Origin: Paenibacillus humicola
GTDB lineage: Bacteria; Bacillota; Bacilli; Paenibacillales; Paenibacillaceae
Length of the DNA stretch: 64,000 nt
Direction of reading: 5' to 3'
Assembly: GCF_028826105.1 (NCBI RefSeq)
Contig: NZ_JAQGPL010000001.1
Location: forward strand, 1,514,501-1,578,500
This document shows positions 35,531 to 44,517 of the stretch, piece by piece; the first letter of the stretch is position 1, and each line of letters begins with the position of its first letter. The position numbers and the translations under genes were made by a program. The notes beneath the pieces are model-generated. The model was not told where the DNA came from, did not search any database, and was given only the letters and a program-made list of their open reading frames with translations.

Positions 35531-37354
35531 GTGCAAGTTGCATCACAGCGCAATCTGGCCGATTTTCGCATCGGCCCCCGCAGCATCTATATCGCTGCGC
35601 TCGCGGTTCTGGTCGGGGCGGGCGGAGCGTGCATTGCGGTCGTTCTGCAAAAAATGATCGGCTTTTTCACCAATCTGTTCTACTACCACAAGCTTTCCCT
35701 TTCCTTCACGGCACCGTATCCGAACGGTCTCGGCTATGAAGCGGTCATCGTTCCCGCCATCGGCGGGCTGATCATCGGACTGATGGCCCGGTACGGATCG
35801 GACAAAATCCGCGGCCACGGCATCCCGGAAGCGATGGAAGCGATTTTGATCGGAAAAAGCGTCGTATCGCCGAAGGTTGCGATTTTGAAGCCGATTTCCG
35901 CGGCGATTTCGATCGGCAGCGGTGGACCGTTCGGCTCGGAAGGGCCGATCATCATGTCCGGAGGCTCGATCGGCTCGGTCATCGGACAATTTCTTCATTT
36001 GACGGCGGCCGAGCGGAAGGTGCTGCTCTTAAGCGGAGCGGCGGCCGGCATGAGCGCGACGTTCCATGCGCCGATTGCGTCCGTCTTCTTCGCCGTCGAA
36101 CTGCTCGCCTTCGAAATGCGTCCGCGCAGCGTCATTCCCATCGCCATGGCCAGCGCCATCGCCGATTTTCTCCGGCAGTTCTGGATGGGCTCGGATCCGG
36201 TTTTTCCAAGCTCCGCAGCTCCCGTCAGCCATGCGGGCATTCTTGCCGTCGCGCTCGCCTTCGGGGTGCTGGGCGCAGGACTTGCCTATATCTTAACAAA
36301 AGCGATCTACGGAACGGAAGATTGGTTCGAGAAGCTGCCGCTGCATTGGATGTGGTGGCCCGTGCTTGGAGGAGTGGTCATCGGAATCGGCGGCCTCATA
36401 CAGCCCCGCGCGCTCGGCGTCGGCTACGATTCGATCGGGCAGCTTGTCGCGGGACATTTTGCCGTCCATCTTCTGCTTGGCTTTCTGCTGGTCAAAAGTG
36501 TAATTTGGATTGTCGCGCTCGGATCGGGAACGTCCGGTGGCGTTATGGCGCCGCTGCTGATCATCGGTGGTTCGTCCGGAGCCGCGCTCGCCGCTCTCGT
36601 CCATGCGCCGGATCCGGGTGTCTGGGCGATGATCGGCATGGCTGCGGTATTCTCCGGCGTGACGCGCTCGCCGCTGACGACGGTCGTCTTCATGCTTGAG
36701 CTGACCCACGACTTATCCGTGCTCATGCCGGTTCTGCTGGCGTGCACGGTTGCTGCCGGACTGTCCGCGTTAATTTTGCCGCGGTCCATCCTGACGGAGA
36801 AGATCGCCCGCCGCGGCCGCCACATCGCCAGAGATTATGCCGTCGACCCGCTCGAGCAGCTGAAGGTGTCGCAGCTGGAGCTGATGCCGCTCACGGTTTT
36901 CCATGAAGGCGAGACCGTTGCGGACGCGCTGGAAAAGATACGCCGCTCGCCAGGCGATTATCGCTATAAAGGGTACCCGCTGCTGTCCGCTGAAGGCAGG
37001 CTGCTTGGCGAAGTGTTGAAGGCCGGGCTCGAGCAGCTGGCGGAACGGGAGGACGCCCGGCATTCGCCGCTGCCGCTGTATTTTAGCGCGCCTGTGCCCG
37101 CCATATCCCCCGATCAAACGATCGGTGACGTCTGCCACCTGATGCTGAGCGAAGACCGCCACCGCTATTATGTGGTCGACCCGGACGGACGGCCGCTCGG
37201 CATGCTGACGAGACGTTTGATACTCGAATCGAGAAGAAAACATTGGGAGGAAGAAAACAAGAGGGAGCGCTTCCTTTATTTTTCCAGGCGGAGCGAAGCC
37301 GCCGGTCCGATCACGCAGCAGCAGGCAACGACCGGCGGTCAGATCTCCTCCTGA
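35531..37354 (+). CDS. CLC-type chloride channel/antiporter with CBS domains
   Basis: A 607-residue membrane protein. Conserved CLC motifs are GHGIPE (95-100), GSGGPFGSEGP with the gating glutamate E137, and GSGTSGGVMAPLLIIGG. About ten membrane helices extend to about residue 420. Two CBS domains follow (about 450-585; DRHRYYVVDPDGRPLGMLT). The gating Glu suggests proton-coupled Cl- exchange and not a simple channel. The GTG start has AAGGAGG ten bases upstream. Likely controlled by the divergent MarR. Confidence 0.93.
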   Translation: MQVASQRNLADFRIGPRSIYIAALAVLVGAGGACIAVVLQKMIGFFTNLFYYHKLSLSFTAPYPNGLGYEAVIVPAIGGLIIGLMARYGSDKIRGHGIPEAMEAILIGKSVVSPKVAILKPISAAISIGSGGPFGSEGPIIMSGGSIGSVIGQFLHLTAAERKVLLLSGAAAGMSATFHAPIASVFFAVELLAFEMRPRSVIPIAMASAIADFLRQFWMGSDPVFPSSAAPVSHAGILAVALAFGVLGAGLAYILTKAIYGTEDWFEKLPLHWMWWPVLGGVVIGIGGLIQPRALGVGYDSIGQLVAGHFAVHLLLGFLLVKSVIWIVALGSGTSGGVMAPLLIIGGSSGAALAALVHAPDPGVWAMIGMAAVFSGVTRSPLTTVVFMLELTHDLSVLMPVLLACTVAAGLSALILPRSILTEKIARRGRHIARDYAVDPLEQLKVSQLELMPLTVFHEGETVADALEKIRRSPGDYRYKGYPLLSAEGRLLGEVLKAGLEQLAEREDARHSPLPLYFSAPVPAISPDQTIGDVCHLMLSEDRHRYYVVDPDGRPLGMLTRRLILESRRKHWEEENKRERFLYFSRRSEAAGPITQQQATTGGQISS

Positions 37355-37412
37355 TGCGATTAATGGGGAATTACCGGGTCGGCAGGCCCGCGGCACCTTT
37401 GGATGACGATTT

Positions 37413-37440
37413 ACGGGCTTCCGCTGCGGCGGAAGCCCGT
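37413..37440. terminator. 12-bp perfect hairpin downstream of the CLC gene
   Basis: ACGGGCTTCCGC and GCGGAAGCCCGT pair perfectly with a 4-base loop. The T tract is poor on either strand, so it may serve both convergent genes as a weak terminator. Confidence 0.6.
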
Positions 37441-37458
37441 TCCTCGCTCGTGCCGTGA

Positions 37459-37599
37459 CTAGCAGCTTTTGCCGCCCGGGCTGTCCGGCTTCTTCGGCCT
37501 CTCGCCCGGCGTGCGCGATTGCTTGTCGCCGAATTGATCGAGCCGGTCCGGGCTTGCCGCCGGCCCGTCGTTGTCCGGTTTATTGTTTCGTCCGGTCAT
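37459..37599 (-). CDS. Small hydrophilic protein (46 aa)
   Basis: Reads MTGRNNKPDNDGPAASPDRL, then DQFGDKQSRTPGERPKKPDS and PGGKSC. It is highly charged, Pro/Gly-rich and predicted disordered. The ribosome binding site GAAGGAGGTGATTCAG before the ATG is a near-perfect anti-Shine-Dalgarno match, strongly supporting translation although the gene is below usual length cut-offs. No family recognised; small spore or stress proteins of Firmicutes have similar composition. Convergent with the CLC gene. Confidence 0.65.
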   Translation of the reverse strand: MTGRNNKPDNDGPAASPDRLDQFGDKQSRTPGERPKKPDSPGGKSC

Positions 37600-37688
37600 C
37601 TGAATCACCTCCTTCAATGTACATAAGGGTTCGCGGACGCCGCCTTTTTCATACCTTTCGGCCGTTTGCCGGCTATATTCTAGCAGGA

Positions 37689-37718
37689 TTTAATAGACGG
37701 GGCAAAATAAGGTATAAT
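37689..37718 (+). promoter_or_regulatory. SigA promoter of the aldo/keto reductase gene
   Basis: TTTAAT and consensus TATAAT separated by 18 bp. Confidence 0.65.
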
Positions 37719-37799
37719 CGTCTGTGGGAGCGCTTTAAACCGGAAACGATGGGCGACGCGCCCCCGGCATATAATGAAGAAGGAGCGGTGATCGAATTC

Positions 37800-38777
37800 A
37801 TGCAGTATTCGTATTTGGGAAAATCGGGCCTGAAGGTCAGCCGGCTGTGCCTCGGCACGATGAATTTCGGCGTGGATACGGAAGAGAAGGAAGCGTTCCG
37901 CATCATGGATGCGGCGCTTGATGCGGGCATCAATTTTTTCGATACGGCGAACATATACGGCTGGGGCGAAAATTCCGGCCGCACGGAAGAGATCCTCGGC
38001 CGCTGGTTCAGCCTGGGCGGCGGCCGCCGCGAGCGGACCGTTCTGGCGACGAAGGTGTACGGGGACATGCACGACGAAACCGACGGGCCGAACCGCGAAG
38101 GCGGCTTATCGGCTTATAAAATCCGCCGCCATCTGGAAGGCTCGCTGCGCCGCCTGCAAACGGACCACATCGAGCTGTACCAGATGCACCATGTCGATCG
38201 CAATGTGAGCTGGTCCGAGCTGTGGGGTGCGTTCGAAACGGCCGTTTATCAAGGCAAAATCGGCTACGTCGGCTCGAGCAATTTCGCCGGCTGGGATATC
38301 GCGGTCGCCCAGGGCGAAGCGAAAACGCGCGGCATTCTCGGCCTCGTCTCCGAGCAGCATAAGTACAACCTGCTCTGCCGCCTGCCGGAGCTGGAAGTGC
38401 TGCCGGCCTCGCAAAGCCTCGGCCTCGGCGTCATTCCGTGGAGCCCTCTCGACGGCGGCCTGCTTGCGGGCAACGCGCTGCGCGGCGGCGCGGGCAGACG
38501 AAGCGGCGACTCCAAGCGGGTCGAGCAGCACCGGCCTCAGCTCGAAGCGTTTGGCAAGCTGTGCGACGAGCTCGGAGAGCGCGAGGACGTCGTAGCGCTG
38601 GCCTGGCTGCTCGCCAACCCGGCGGTGACCGCGCCGATTACCGGCGTTCGCACGATGGAGCAGTTCGAGCGCACGCTGCGCGCCGTCGAGCTGAAGCTGG
38701 ACGAAGCGGCGCTGAAGCGGCTCGACGAGATTTTCCCCGGCCCTGGCGGAGACGCGCCGCGCGCTTATGCGTGGTAA
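37800..38777 (+). CDS. Aldo/keto reductase
   Basis: A 325-residue TIM-barrel NADPH-dependent oxidoreductase. The catalytic tetrad is visible as Asp48 and Tyr53 (FDTANIYG), Lys85 (LATKVYG) and His130 (LYQMHHVD). SSNFAGWDIA and PWSPLDGGLLAG are typical of the YdhF/Tas-like group acting on small aldehydes. ATG 37800 is preferred because GGTGATC lies six bases upstream as the tail of an extended Shine-Dalgarno; the frame is open much further upstream without support. Followed by a strong terminator. Confidence 0.94.
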   Translation: MQYSYLGKSGLKVSRLCLGTMNFGVDTEEKEAFRIMDAALDAGINFFDTANIYGWGENSGRTEEILGRWFSLGGGRRERTVLATKVYGDMHDETDGPNREGGLSAYKIRRHLEGSLRRLQTDHIELYQMHHVDRNVSWSELWGAFETAVYQGKIGYVGSSNFAGWDIAVAQGEAKTRGILGLVSEQHKYNLLCRLPELEVLPASQSLGLGVIPWSPLDGGLLAGNALRGGAGRRSGDSKRVEQHRPQLEAFGKLCDELGEREDVVALAWLLANPAVTAPITGVRTMEQFERTLRAVELKLDEAALKRLDEIFPGPGGDAPRAYAW

Positions 38778-38799
38778 TAACCGGCAGCACTGAATGCAA

Positions 38800-38835
38800 A
38801 CGACCCGCAGGTTGAACGCCTGCGGGCCGTTTTTT
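38800..38835. terminator. Terminator between convergent genes
   Basis: ACGACCCGCAGG pairs with CCTGCGGGCCGT (one mismatch), followed by Ts on the plus strand. Confidence 0.85.
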
Positions 38836-38859
38836 CGTTCGAAGCCGTTTCTTCCAGCA

Positions 38860-39591
38860 TCACGGCATCGGCTCGAACAAGCCGAAATGGCGCTTGCCGA
38901 TTTTTCCGTACTGCACCCGCTTGAACGCCGGATGGCGGAGCGTCTGGCTTTTATCGGCGACAACCGCCACGACGCACGATTGCGGATCGGTGAAGGCACG
39001 CACGCTGTCGAAGAAGCTCGCGGCCGGATCGGCGCTGCCGCTTGTCCAGCTGACGAGATTGCCGTAGGGCAGATCGGCGATGACGAGGTTGACGCCTTGG
39101 CATCGCCCGGCTTCAGCGAAGGCGGTTATATCCGCGCGGAAGCAGTCGATGCGGTCCGGCCGCGAACGCGCGATAACCTCCTGCAGCAGCCGCGCGCTCT
39201 CCAGCGCCTCGCGGTGGGACGGCTTGCCGTACTGGTCGAGCAGCTCGCGCAGGCGGGCGATCCGCTGCGCCATGCCTTCCGGCGTGAGCAGCGACAAGTT
39301 TTGCTTCGCGATTTCGAGCTTGTCCGCATCGATGTCGGAGGCGATGATACCCCGAATCGTTTCGGCATGCATAAATCCAAGCGCCGCCAGCAGGTAACCG
39401 CTCCCGCAGCACGGGTCGTATAAGGTATACGGGCCGCTCACGCTTTTGTGCTTCAGAAGCCGGAAGCACCGCTGGGCCAGCTCGCTCGCAAGCCGGACCG
39501 GAAAGGCGGTGGTGCCCGGAGCGTTCAGCAGCACCCGGCCGCTGGCTAGGTGCTCATAATTCCGTTTTTCCGTTTCAAACCGGTATTCCAT
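38860..39591 (-). CDS. AviRa-type 23S rRNA methyltransferase
   Basis: A 243-residue SAM methyltransferase resembling AviRa, the avilamycin-resistance enzyme of Streptomyces that methylates a guanine in 23S rRNA domain V. Features are AFPVRLASELAQRCF near the start, motif I as LYDPCCGSGYLLAALG, ASDIDADKL, a helical insertion with YGKPSHREAL, and the catalytic-loop-like LVIADLPYGNLVSW. No producer cluster is nearby, so it may be intrinsic resistance or housekeeping modification. Convergent with the aldo/keto reductase. Confidence 0.85.
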   Translation of the reverse strand: MEYRFETEKRNYEHLASGRVLLNAPGTTAFPVRLASELAQRCFRLLKHKSVSGPYTLYDPCCGSGYLLAALGFMHAETIRGIIASDIDADKLEIAKQNLSLLTPEGMAQRIARLRELLDQYGKPSHREALESARLLQEVIARSRPDRIDCFRADITAFAEAGRCQGVNLVIADLPYGNLVSWTSGSADPAASFFDSVRAFTDPQSCVVAVVADKSQTLRHPAFKRVQYGKIGKRHFGLFEPMP

Positions 39592-39688
39592 GCGAATAGG
39601 TTCCTCCGCTCATTGGCGTCGTTCCCATTGTACTACCGCCGCATGGTCCGGCTCAAGCCGTGAATCCAGTGACTATTCGGAGGCCGGA

Positions 39689-40354
39689 TTATGTGCCGTG
39701 GACGAGCTCTTTAAGCCGGAGACTTACGTTCTCCCTGCACAACCCGCCATGGTAACATACGACCGAGTCGATGCTATAGTCCAAATATTTTCCCAGCGAG
39801 CGCTTCGCGGCGCCGGGATCGAGCGCTGTTGGCGAATGGACGCCGTGCAGAATACCGTTGTGCCCGAACATCGAATCTCCGGCGACCAGCGTCCGGCTTT
39901 GCTCCAGGTACAAACCGATATGACCCGGCGAATGGCCCGGCGTGAAAATGACCTCGATTCCTCCGCAAACGGGCAGCCTTTCGCCGTCTGCAAGCGTCCG
40001 TCCGACTTTGACCGTCCGGGGAAGCACCAGACCGTTTTCTTTGATCAAAGGCAAATCCCCTTCGATATACGGTTTTTCCAACTCGTGCGCAAACACTTCG
40101 ATGCGGTGTCCGCTCGCCTTCGCAAGCTCCGCGAGTCCCCCGGCGTGATCGATATCCTGATGCGTGAGGATAACGGCATTCAACCGATCGATTGACATTC
40201 CGGTCCGATCGAGCGCCGCGCGCAGCTCCTCGAATTGGCCCGGAAAACCGGTATCGATCAAAAAGGCCGACGTATCGTCCCAGACCAGAGTCGGATGAAT
40301 CGTCGTGTCTGCCCAGTCCAGACTCAGCATTTCGAGGCCCTTTGCAACCCTCAT
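39689..40354 (-). CDS. Metallo-beta-lactamase-fold hydrolase
   Basis: A 221-residue MBL-fold protein with the metal motif LTHQDIDHAGG (His65, Asp67, Asp69, His70; Asp replaces the second His, as in many Firmicute members), TPGHSPGHIGLYLE and GDSMFGHNG. The next conserved His is in VVCYHGGL. Likely hydrolyses a thioester, phosphoester or lactone; the substrate cannot be told. AAGGAG precedes the ATG. Confidence 0.92.
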   Translation of the reverse strand: MRVAKGLEMLSLDWADTTIHPTLVWDDTSAFLIDTGFPGQFEELRAALDRTGMSIDRLNAVILTHQDIDHAGGLAELAKASGHRIEVFAHELEKPYIEGDLPLIKENGLVLPRTVKVGRTLADGERLPVCGGIEVIFTPGHSPGHIGLYLEQSRTLVAGDSMFGHNGILHGVHSPTALDPGAAKRSLGKYLDYSIDSVVCYHGGLCRENVSLRLKELVHGT

Positions 40355-40499
40355 GATCTATCCGCTCCTTTAACAAAGAATCATATACAGGTAAACGAAC
40401 GGGAAAAGCGAAAAGGATACGCGTTCGGGGTTATGACCTGAAAAAAAGTAAAAAACCGTTCTCCTGGACGGAAAACGGCCGCGCGATGATAAAGTGATA

Positions 40500-41570
40500 T
40501 TATGCTTTAAAGAGCGACAGCGGGATAGAGAATTCGGGAATGCCGTAGACGTAAGGCGTATATTCGTACAGCGAGAAATAAACGACAAGGGAATCGCCCC
40601 GCAGGAAGAAGCGCTGATCCGGCTTGATCGTTTCGAAGGGAGCGATCAGTGTCAGGTTTTTGTCCGCGGCGATTTGTTTTTTGATCTCGGCGTTGATGAT
40701 GGAAATATAGTTCGGGTTGTTTTCCGCCGCCTGCTGCAGCGTCAGCTCGCTGCCGTCCTTCAGATCGAACGTATGCGCCTGGTAATCGTACGTGCCGTGC
40801 GCGCCTCCGGTATATTCATAGACGTTAAAATACAGGCTGAGCTTGCCCTTCGAATTGGACGTAATCGTATAATCGACTTCGTAATCGAGATGAGCGGCGG
40901 TTGCGGCCGGAGCGTCTCCGGACGCCTGCTTCATCGTCTTGACGCCGTCGGTGATATACTTCTTGGCCTCGTTCTCTAGTGCCGCATTAATAACCCCAAG
41001 CGAACTTCCGCCCGTTCCCGAGAGCTGCGGATACTGTACCTTGACCGTCGTGTTGCCGACCTTCTGCTCCAGCGTTTTGTTCGTCAGCTTGATATCGTTC
41101 TCCGCCGCCTTCACGATGGAAATCAGCTTGGTTTTGGCATCGTAGCCGATCGTAAAGCCCATCTTCTCAAGCAGAAACCGCAGCGGCAGGTAGGTCGTTC
41201 CGTTCAGGATGACGGGGGCGATCCCGTTGATGTGATGCCCATTGATCGTAAAATCCTCGCTGCCCGATTTCATCGTCATCGTTTTATTTTTTTCGCTTAC
41301 CGTCACGGTCCGCGTCTTGGCGTCCCATGCCGTCGACATCCCCAGCTCCTTGCCGAGAAAGCTTAAGGCAACGTATGTGGTGCCGTCCGCCATACCGGCC
41401 GGAACGGACAGCGTGCGTCCTTCCGTCGAAATCTGCATTGTTTTCAGCTGCAGCTTGGCGGCGGCATCGGCTGTATGCGCTCCGAGCGGAGCGGCCGTGC
41501 CGATCAGGAGTGCAGCCGCGGCGGTCGCGGCAAGGAGCGGCTTTTTCAGCGTTTTAACATTCGTCATCAT
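40500..41570 (-). CDS. Secreted protein: copper-amine-oxidase N-domain plus DUF4163/DUF3298
   Basis: A 356-residue protein with a signal peptide (TLKKPLLAATAAAALLIGTA, cleavage near ADA/AAKLQ) followed by a copper amine oxidase-like N-terminal domain (about 45-155; TYVALSFLGKELGMSTAWD, TTYLPLRFLLEKMGF). That domain is very common in Paenibacillus surface proteins and binds the cell envelope. The rest (about 165-355) resembles the DUF4163/DUF3298 pair found in RsiV and PdaC, with EYTGGAHGTYDYQAHTFDL as the hallmark. Extracellular; function may be lysozyme binding or peptidoglycan modification, which is an inference. Confidence 0.88.
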   Translation of the reverse strand: MMTNVKTLKKPLLAATAAAALLIGTAAPLGAHTADAAAKLQLKTMQISTEGRTLSVPAGMADGTTYVALSFLGKELGMSTAWDAKTRTVTVSEKNKTMTMKSGSEDFTINGHHINGIAPVILNGTTYLPLRFLLEKMGFTIGYDAKTKLISIVKAAENDIKLTNKTLEQKVGNTTVKVQYPQLSGTGGSSLGVINAALENEAKKYITDGVKTMKQASGDAPAATAAHLDYEVDYTITSNSKGKLSLYFNVYEYTGGAHGTYDYQAHTFDLKDGSELTLQQAAENNPNYISIINAEIKKQIAADKNLTLIAPFETIKPDQRFFLRGDSLVVYFSLYEYTPYVYGIPEFSIPLSLFKA

Positions 41571-41957
41571 GGTTCAAACACACCTTTCATCAATTCGAGC
41601 TTCTCTCCGTTAAGCTGCGGGCGGCGTTCCCATCCGCCGGGTATAACCGTTGGCGAGCAAAATATCATCCCTGCACCGATGGAATGGCTCGGCGTTTGGC
41701 GGCTGGCGTCTGCTTGACCAAAACCTGTTGTTTCTAAGTTTTGAAACGAAACCCGGTCATTCATTATGAACGATAGAAGTCCCCGAAAAGTTGCCGCCGT
41801 TTTCATTTTCTCTCTATTGTTTGCTCGTGACGGGGGGACGGACGGAAGGGATTTTTTTCCTTAAGCCGTTAGACCGATTGCAGGATGACCGGCACACAGC
41901 CGCTATGATAGGATAGGATGGACAGCCTGAGACTGGTTAAAGCGGAGGGAAATCAAG
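41571..41957. other. Non-coding stretch, divergent promoters only
   Basis: These 387 bp separate the divergent secreted-protein and mutarotase genes. I see no small ORF with a ribosome binding site. A GC-rich inverted repeat (GGCGG..CCGCC) lies near 41615-41640 in the long 5' leader of the minus-strand gene, but it matched no riboswitch class I know. Confidence 0.5.
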
Positions 41958-42896
41958 ATGACGCGGTGGGAACGAACGGAAGCGGGCGGCTATTCCGCCT
42001 GGAAGGGCGGGACGGACCGGCTGTCGATCTGCATCATTCCGGAGCTCGGCAGTAAAGCCGTATCGCTTCAAAATTTGTCGACCGGCCGGGAATGGCTTTG
42101 GCGGAGCGGCAAGCCGCTCGGAAACGAGGGGTACGGCTCGATGTTTTCGACAAGCGACGAAAGCGGCTGGGACGAAATGTTCCCCGGCATTAAAATCTGC
42201 CGATATCCGGAAGCGCCTTGGGCGGGCGAACCGGTGCCCAATCATGGCGAGGTTTGGCCGCTTCGCTGGGAAAGCGCCGTGACCGAGGCCGGGCTTACCT
42301 GCGGGGTAGACGGAGTGCGGTTCCCCTACCGGCTGGAGAAAACCTACACCTTCCCGAAGGCGGATACGGTGCGCATCGATTATGTCGCGCGCAACAACTC
42401 TCCGTTCCCGTTCTCGTTCATCTGGGCGGCACGCCCGCTGTTTCGGGCGCGGGAAGGCATGCGTCTGCACGTCCCGGACGAACTGAACGAAATCGAGGTT
42501 TCCTATTCGGAGGGCGGGCGGCTCGGCGAGTTCGGGGACAAGCGGCCCTGGCCCCGCATCCGGACGGAGGGCGGCATCGTCGATTTAAGCGTCGTACCGG
42601 CGGCGGACGGCGCTTCGGCGGAAAAATATTATTTCGCGGGGAGGCTGTCCGAGGGCTTTGCCGCGCTCAGCGATCCTGCGACGGGAGAGGCCGTCCGGTT
42701 CCGTTTTCCCGCAGACCGGGTGCCCTATTTGGCGGTATGGGCCAATTACGGCGGCTTCGGCGGCCATTACCACATTGCCCTCGAGCCGGCCACGGGGACG
42801 ATGGACGATTTGAGCTATGCGATGCAGCGCAAAGAAGCTGCCGTACTGCAGCCAAACGGCGAATACCGCTGGTTTCTCGAATTGACGGTGACGTAA
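41958..42896 (+). CDS. Galactose mutarotase-like (aldose epimerase fold) protein
   Basis: A 312-residue beta-sandwich protein of the aldose 1-epimerase superfamily: LSICIIPELGSKAVSLQNLSTGREWLW at the start, GWDEMFPGI, NHGEVWPLRWE with the conserved His, and GGFGGHYHIALEPATG near the end are typical. It may interconvert sugar anomers or merely bind sugars. The ATG has GGAGGGAAATC upstream. No clear operon partner. Confidence 0.85.
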   Translation: MTRWERTEAGGYSAWKGGTDRLSICIIPELGSKAVSLQNLSTGREWLWRSGKPLGNEGYGSMFSTSDESGWDEMFPGIKICRYPEAPWAGEPVPNHGEVWPLRWESAVTEAGLTCGVDGVRFPYRLEKTYTFPKADTVRIDYVARNNSPFPFSFIWAARPLFRAREGMRLHVPDELNEIEVSYSEGGRLGEFGDKRPWPRIRTEGGIVDLSVVPAADGASAEKYYFAGRLSEGFAALSDPATGEAVRFRFPADRVPYLAVWANYGGFGGHYHIALEPATGTMDDLSYAMQRKEAAVLQPNGEYRWFLELTVT

Positions 42897-42962
42897 ATAA
42901 CAGGGTCGTTTGCGGAGGCTAGCGCCGGAGCCGAACCGTCAGAAGCGCTTATTCGCCGCCGC

Positions 42963-42989
42963 ATGGGCAGTCAAGCGATGACTGCGCAT
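42963..42989. other. 11-bp hairpin upstream of the 26-residue peptide gene
   Basis: ATGGGCAGTCA pairs with TGACTGCGCAT (one mismatch), loop AGCGA. No T tract follows. It could belong to a structured leader or small RNA. Confidence 0.4.
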
Positions 42990-43116
42990 CGAACTGCTGT
43001 CTCGGGCATAATTCCGGCCGCCTCATCATAGATATGGTACGGGAAACGTAAAAAATCGGTTGTTCGGAGGGGAAGCCGGCGGCGAAGGAGCATGACGGAA
43101 TCATGGAGGGATTGCA

Positions 43117-43197
43117 ATGAGTGCCGATCAGCTCATTCAACTGCTCATGCTTATCGTGATGGTCATCGGGCTGGCTGCCAGGTCGGGAAAATCGTAA
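43117..43197 (+). CDS. 26-residue hydrophobic membrane peptide
   Basis: Encodes MSADQLIQLLMLIVMVIGLA then ARSGKS: one membrane helix with a short basic tail. GGAGGG lies seven bases before the ATG, and a strong terminator follows 11 bp after the stop, so this is a compact single gene. Size and layout resemble Firmicute holin-like/type I toxin peptides or small membrane regulators. The exact family is not recognised. Confidence 0.6.
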   Translation: MSADQLIQLLMLIVMVIGLAARSGKS

Positions 43198-43208
43198 GGG
43201 AGTACGAG

Positions 43209-43245
43209 AAAAACCGGAAGCGCCGCGTGCGTCTTCCGGTTTTTT
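43209..43245 (+). terminator. Terminator of the small peptide gene
   Basis: AAAAACCGGAAG pairs with CTTCCGGTTTTT with a 12-base loop and a T tract; because of the A/T symmetry it may act in both directions. Confidence 0.9.
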
Positions 43246-43415
43246 CGCGTTGATCCTGCAGATGTTCGTTGATATTCGTTAATGCGTTAATCCTGCAATG
43301 GCGTTGATTCCGCATTCGCTCCCAATCGGCGCTTGCTTTTCATCCCAGAATTACGCACGCGTCGTAAATGAACAGCACATTGCGACCGGCGGATCCGCCG
43401 GCAGACCGAAGCGCT

Positions 43416-44423
43416 TTAGCTACCTTTGCCTGCCTCGTGCGCCGCGATGATACGGTCCATCAGCTCGTTCCATTCCGCGTCGATCTGGCAGCGCTCCGGA
43501 CGGGCTTCGAGCCAGGCGACGGTCCGTTTGATCCCTTCGGCAAACGGCAGCGTCGCTTCGAAATCCGGGACGAACCGCTTGATTTTGCTGTTGTCGAAGA
43601 CGATGCTGTACGCCTTGTCCCCGAGCAGGCCGCCGACTTCGCCCGGCGAATAGGTGCAGATGAAGTCGGACGAGATATGGACAAGCTTCGGCTGCTCGAC
43701 ACCTCCCGCCTGCGCGATCGCCGTATAAATCTGGTTCCAGGTCAGCACCTCGTCCGACGTGATGTGGAACGCCTCGCCGACCGCGTCGCTGCGTCCGAGC
43801 AGTCCGACAAAGCCTTTGGCGAAGTCGGTGTTGTGCGTCATCGTCCAGAGCGAGGTGCCGTCGCCGTGCACGATAACCGGCTTCCCTTGGCGCATCCGGT
43901 CGATGATCGACCAGGGCCTGCTCCAGCTGTTCAGCGCGGCGGGAATCATCGTGTCGCCGTACGTAAACGACGGGCGGACGATCGTGACCGGGAAACCGTT
44001 CTCCTGATACGCTTTCATAAGCAGCTCCTCGCAGGCGATTTTGTCGCGGGAGTACTGCCAGTTCGGATTGGAAAGCGGCGTCGATTCGGTGGTGAGGTAA
44101 TGCTCCGGCGGCTTCTGGTAAGCGGAAGCGGAGCTGATGAAGACGTACTGCTTCGTTTTGCCCTCGAAAAGCCGGATATCCGTGTTCACATGCTCCGGCG
44201 TAAAGGCGATCCAGTTGACGACCGCATCGAACTCGTAAGGCTGCAGCGCTTTTGCGGCGCCTTCCGGGTCGCGGATATCGCCCGTGATTACCTGTGCGCC
44301 TTCCGGAACGAATTCGCTCCGCCCTCCGCGGTTGAACAAATACAGCTCAAGGCCGCGCTGGACGGCCAGCTTCGATACCGCCTCGCTGATCAGGCCGGTT
44401 CCTCCGATAAACAACACCTTCAT
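43416..44423 (-). CDS. NAD-dependent epimerase/dehydratase
   Basis: A 335-residue extended SDR: Rossmann motif GGTGLISEAV, SSASAY with the catalytic Ser, and YSRDKIACE carrying the Tyr-x-x-x-Lys. RPSFTYGD and HNTDFAKGFVGLLG match the sugar-nucleotide epimerase fold, though the sugar is unknown. AAGGAG lies upstream of the ATG. The stop is 171 bp from the peptide-gene terminator. Confidence 0.93.
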   Translation of the reverse strand: MKVLFIGGTGLISEAVSKLAVQRGLELYLFNRGGRSEFVPEGAQVITGDIRDPEGAAKALQPYEFDAVVNWIAFTPEHVNTDIRLFEGKTKQYVFISSASAYQKPPEHYLTTESTPLSNPNWQYSRDKIACEELLMKAYQENGFPVTIVRPSFTYGDTMIPAALNSWSRPWSIIDRMRQGKPVIVHGDGTSLWTMTHNTDFAKGFVGLLGRSDAVGEAFHITSDEVLTWNQIYTAIAQAGGVEQPKLVHISSDFICTYSPGEVGGLLGDKAYSIVFDNSKIKRFVPDFEATLPFAEGIKRTVAWLEARPERCQIDAEWNELMDRIIAAHEAGKGS

Positions 44424-44517
44424 CGATCAATCTCTCCTTTTTGTGAAAAATCGTTTGGGTTGAGTCTGCCTCCGGCAGCTTTTCGGTGCGCGATCCCCGA
44501 TTGTGCTTCATTCCGCG

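Noticed and set aside
41571-41957. Riboswitch in the leader of the copper-amine-oxidase-domain gene
   Set aside because: The long leader and inverted repeat were compared by eye with c-di-AMP, c-di-GMP, SAM and cobalamin cores; no conserved core sequence was found.
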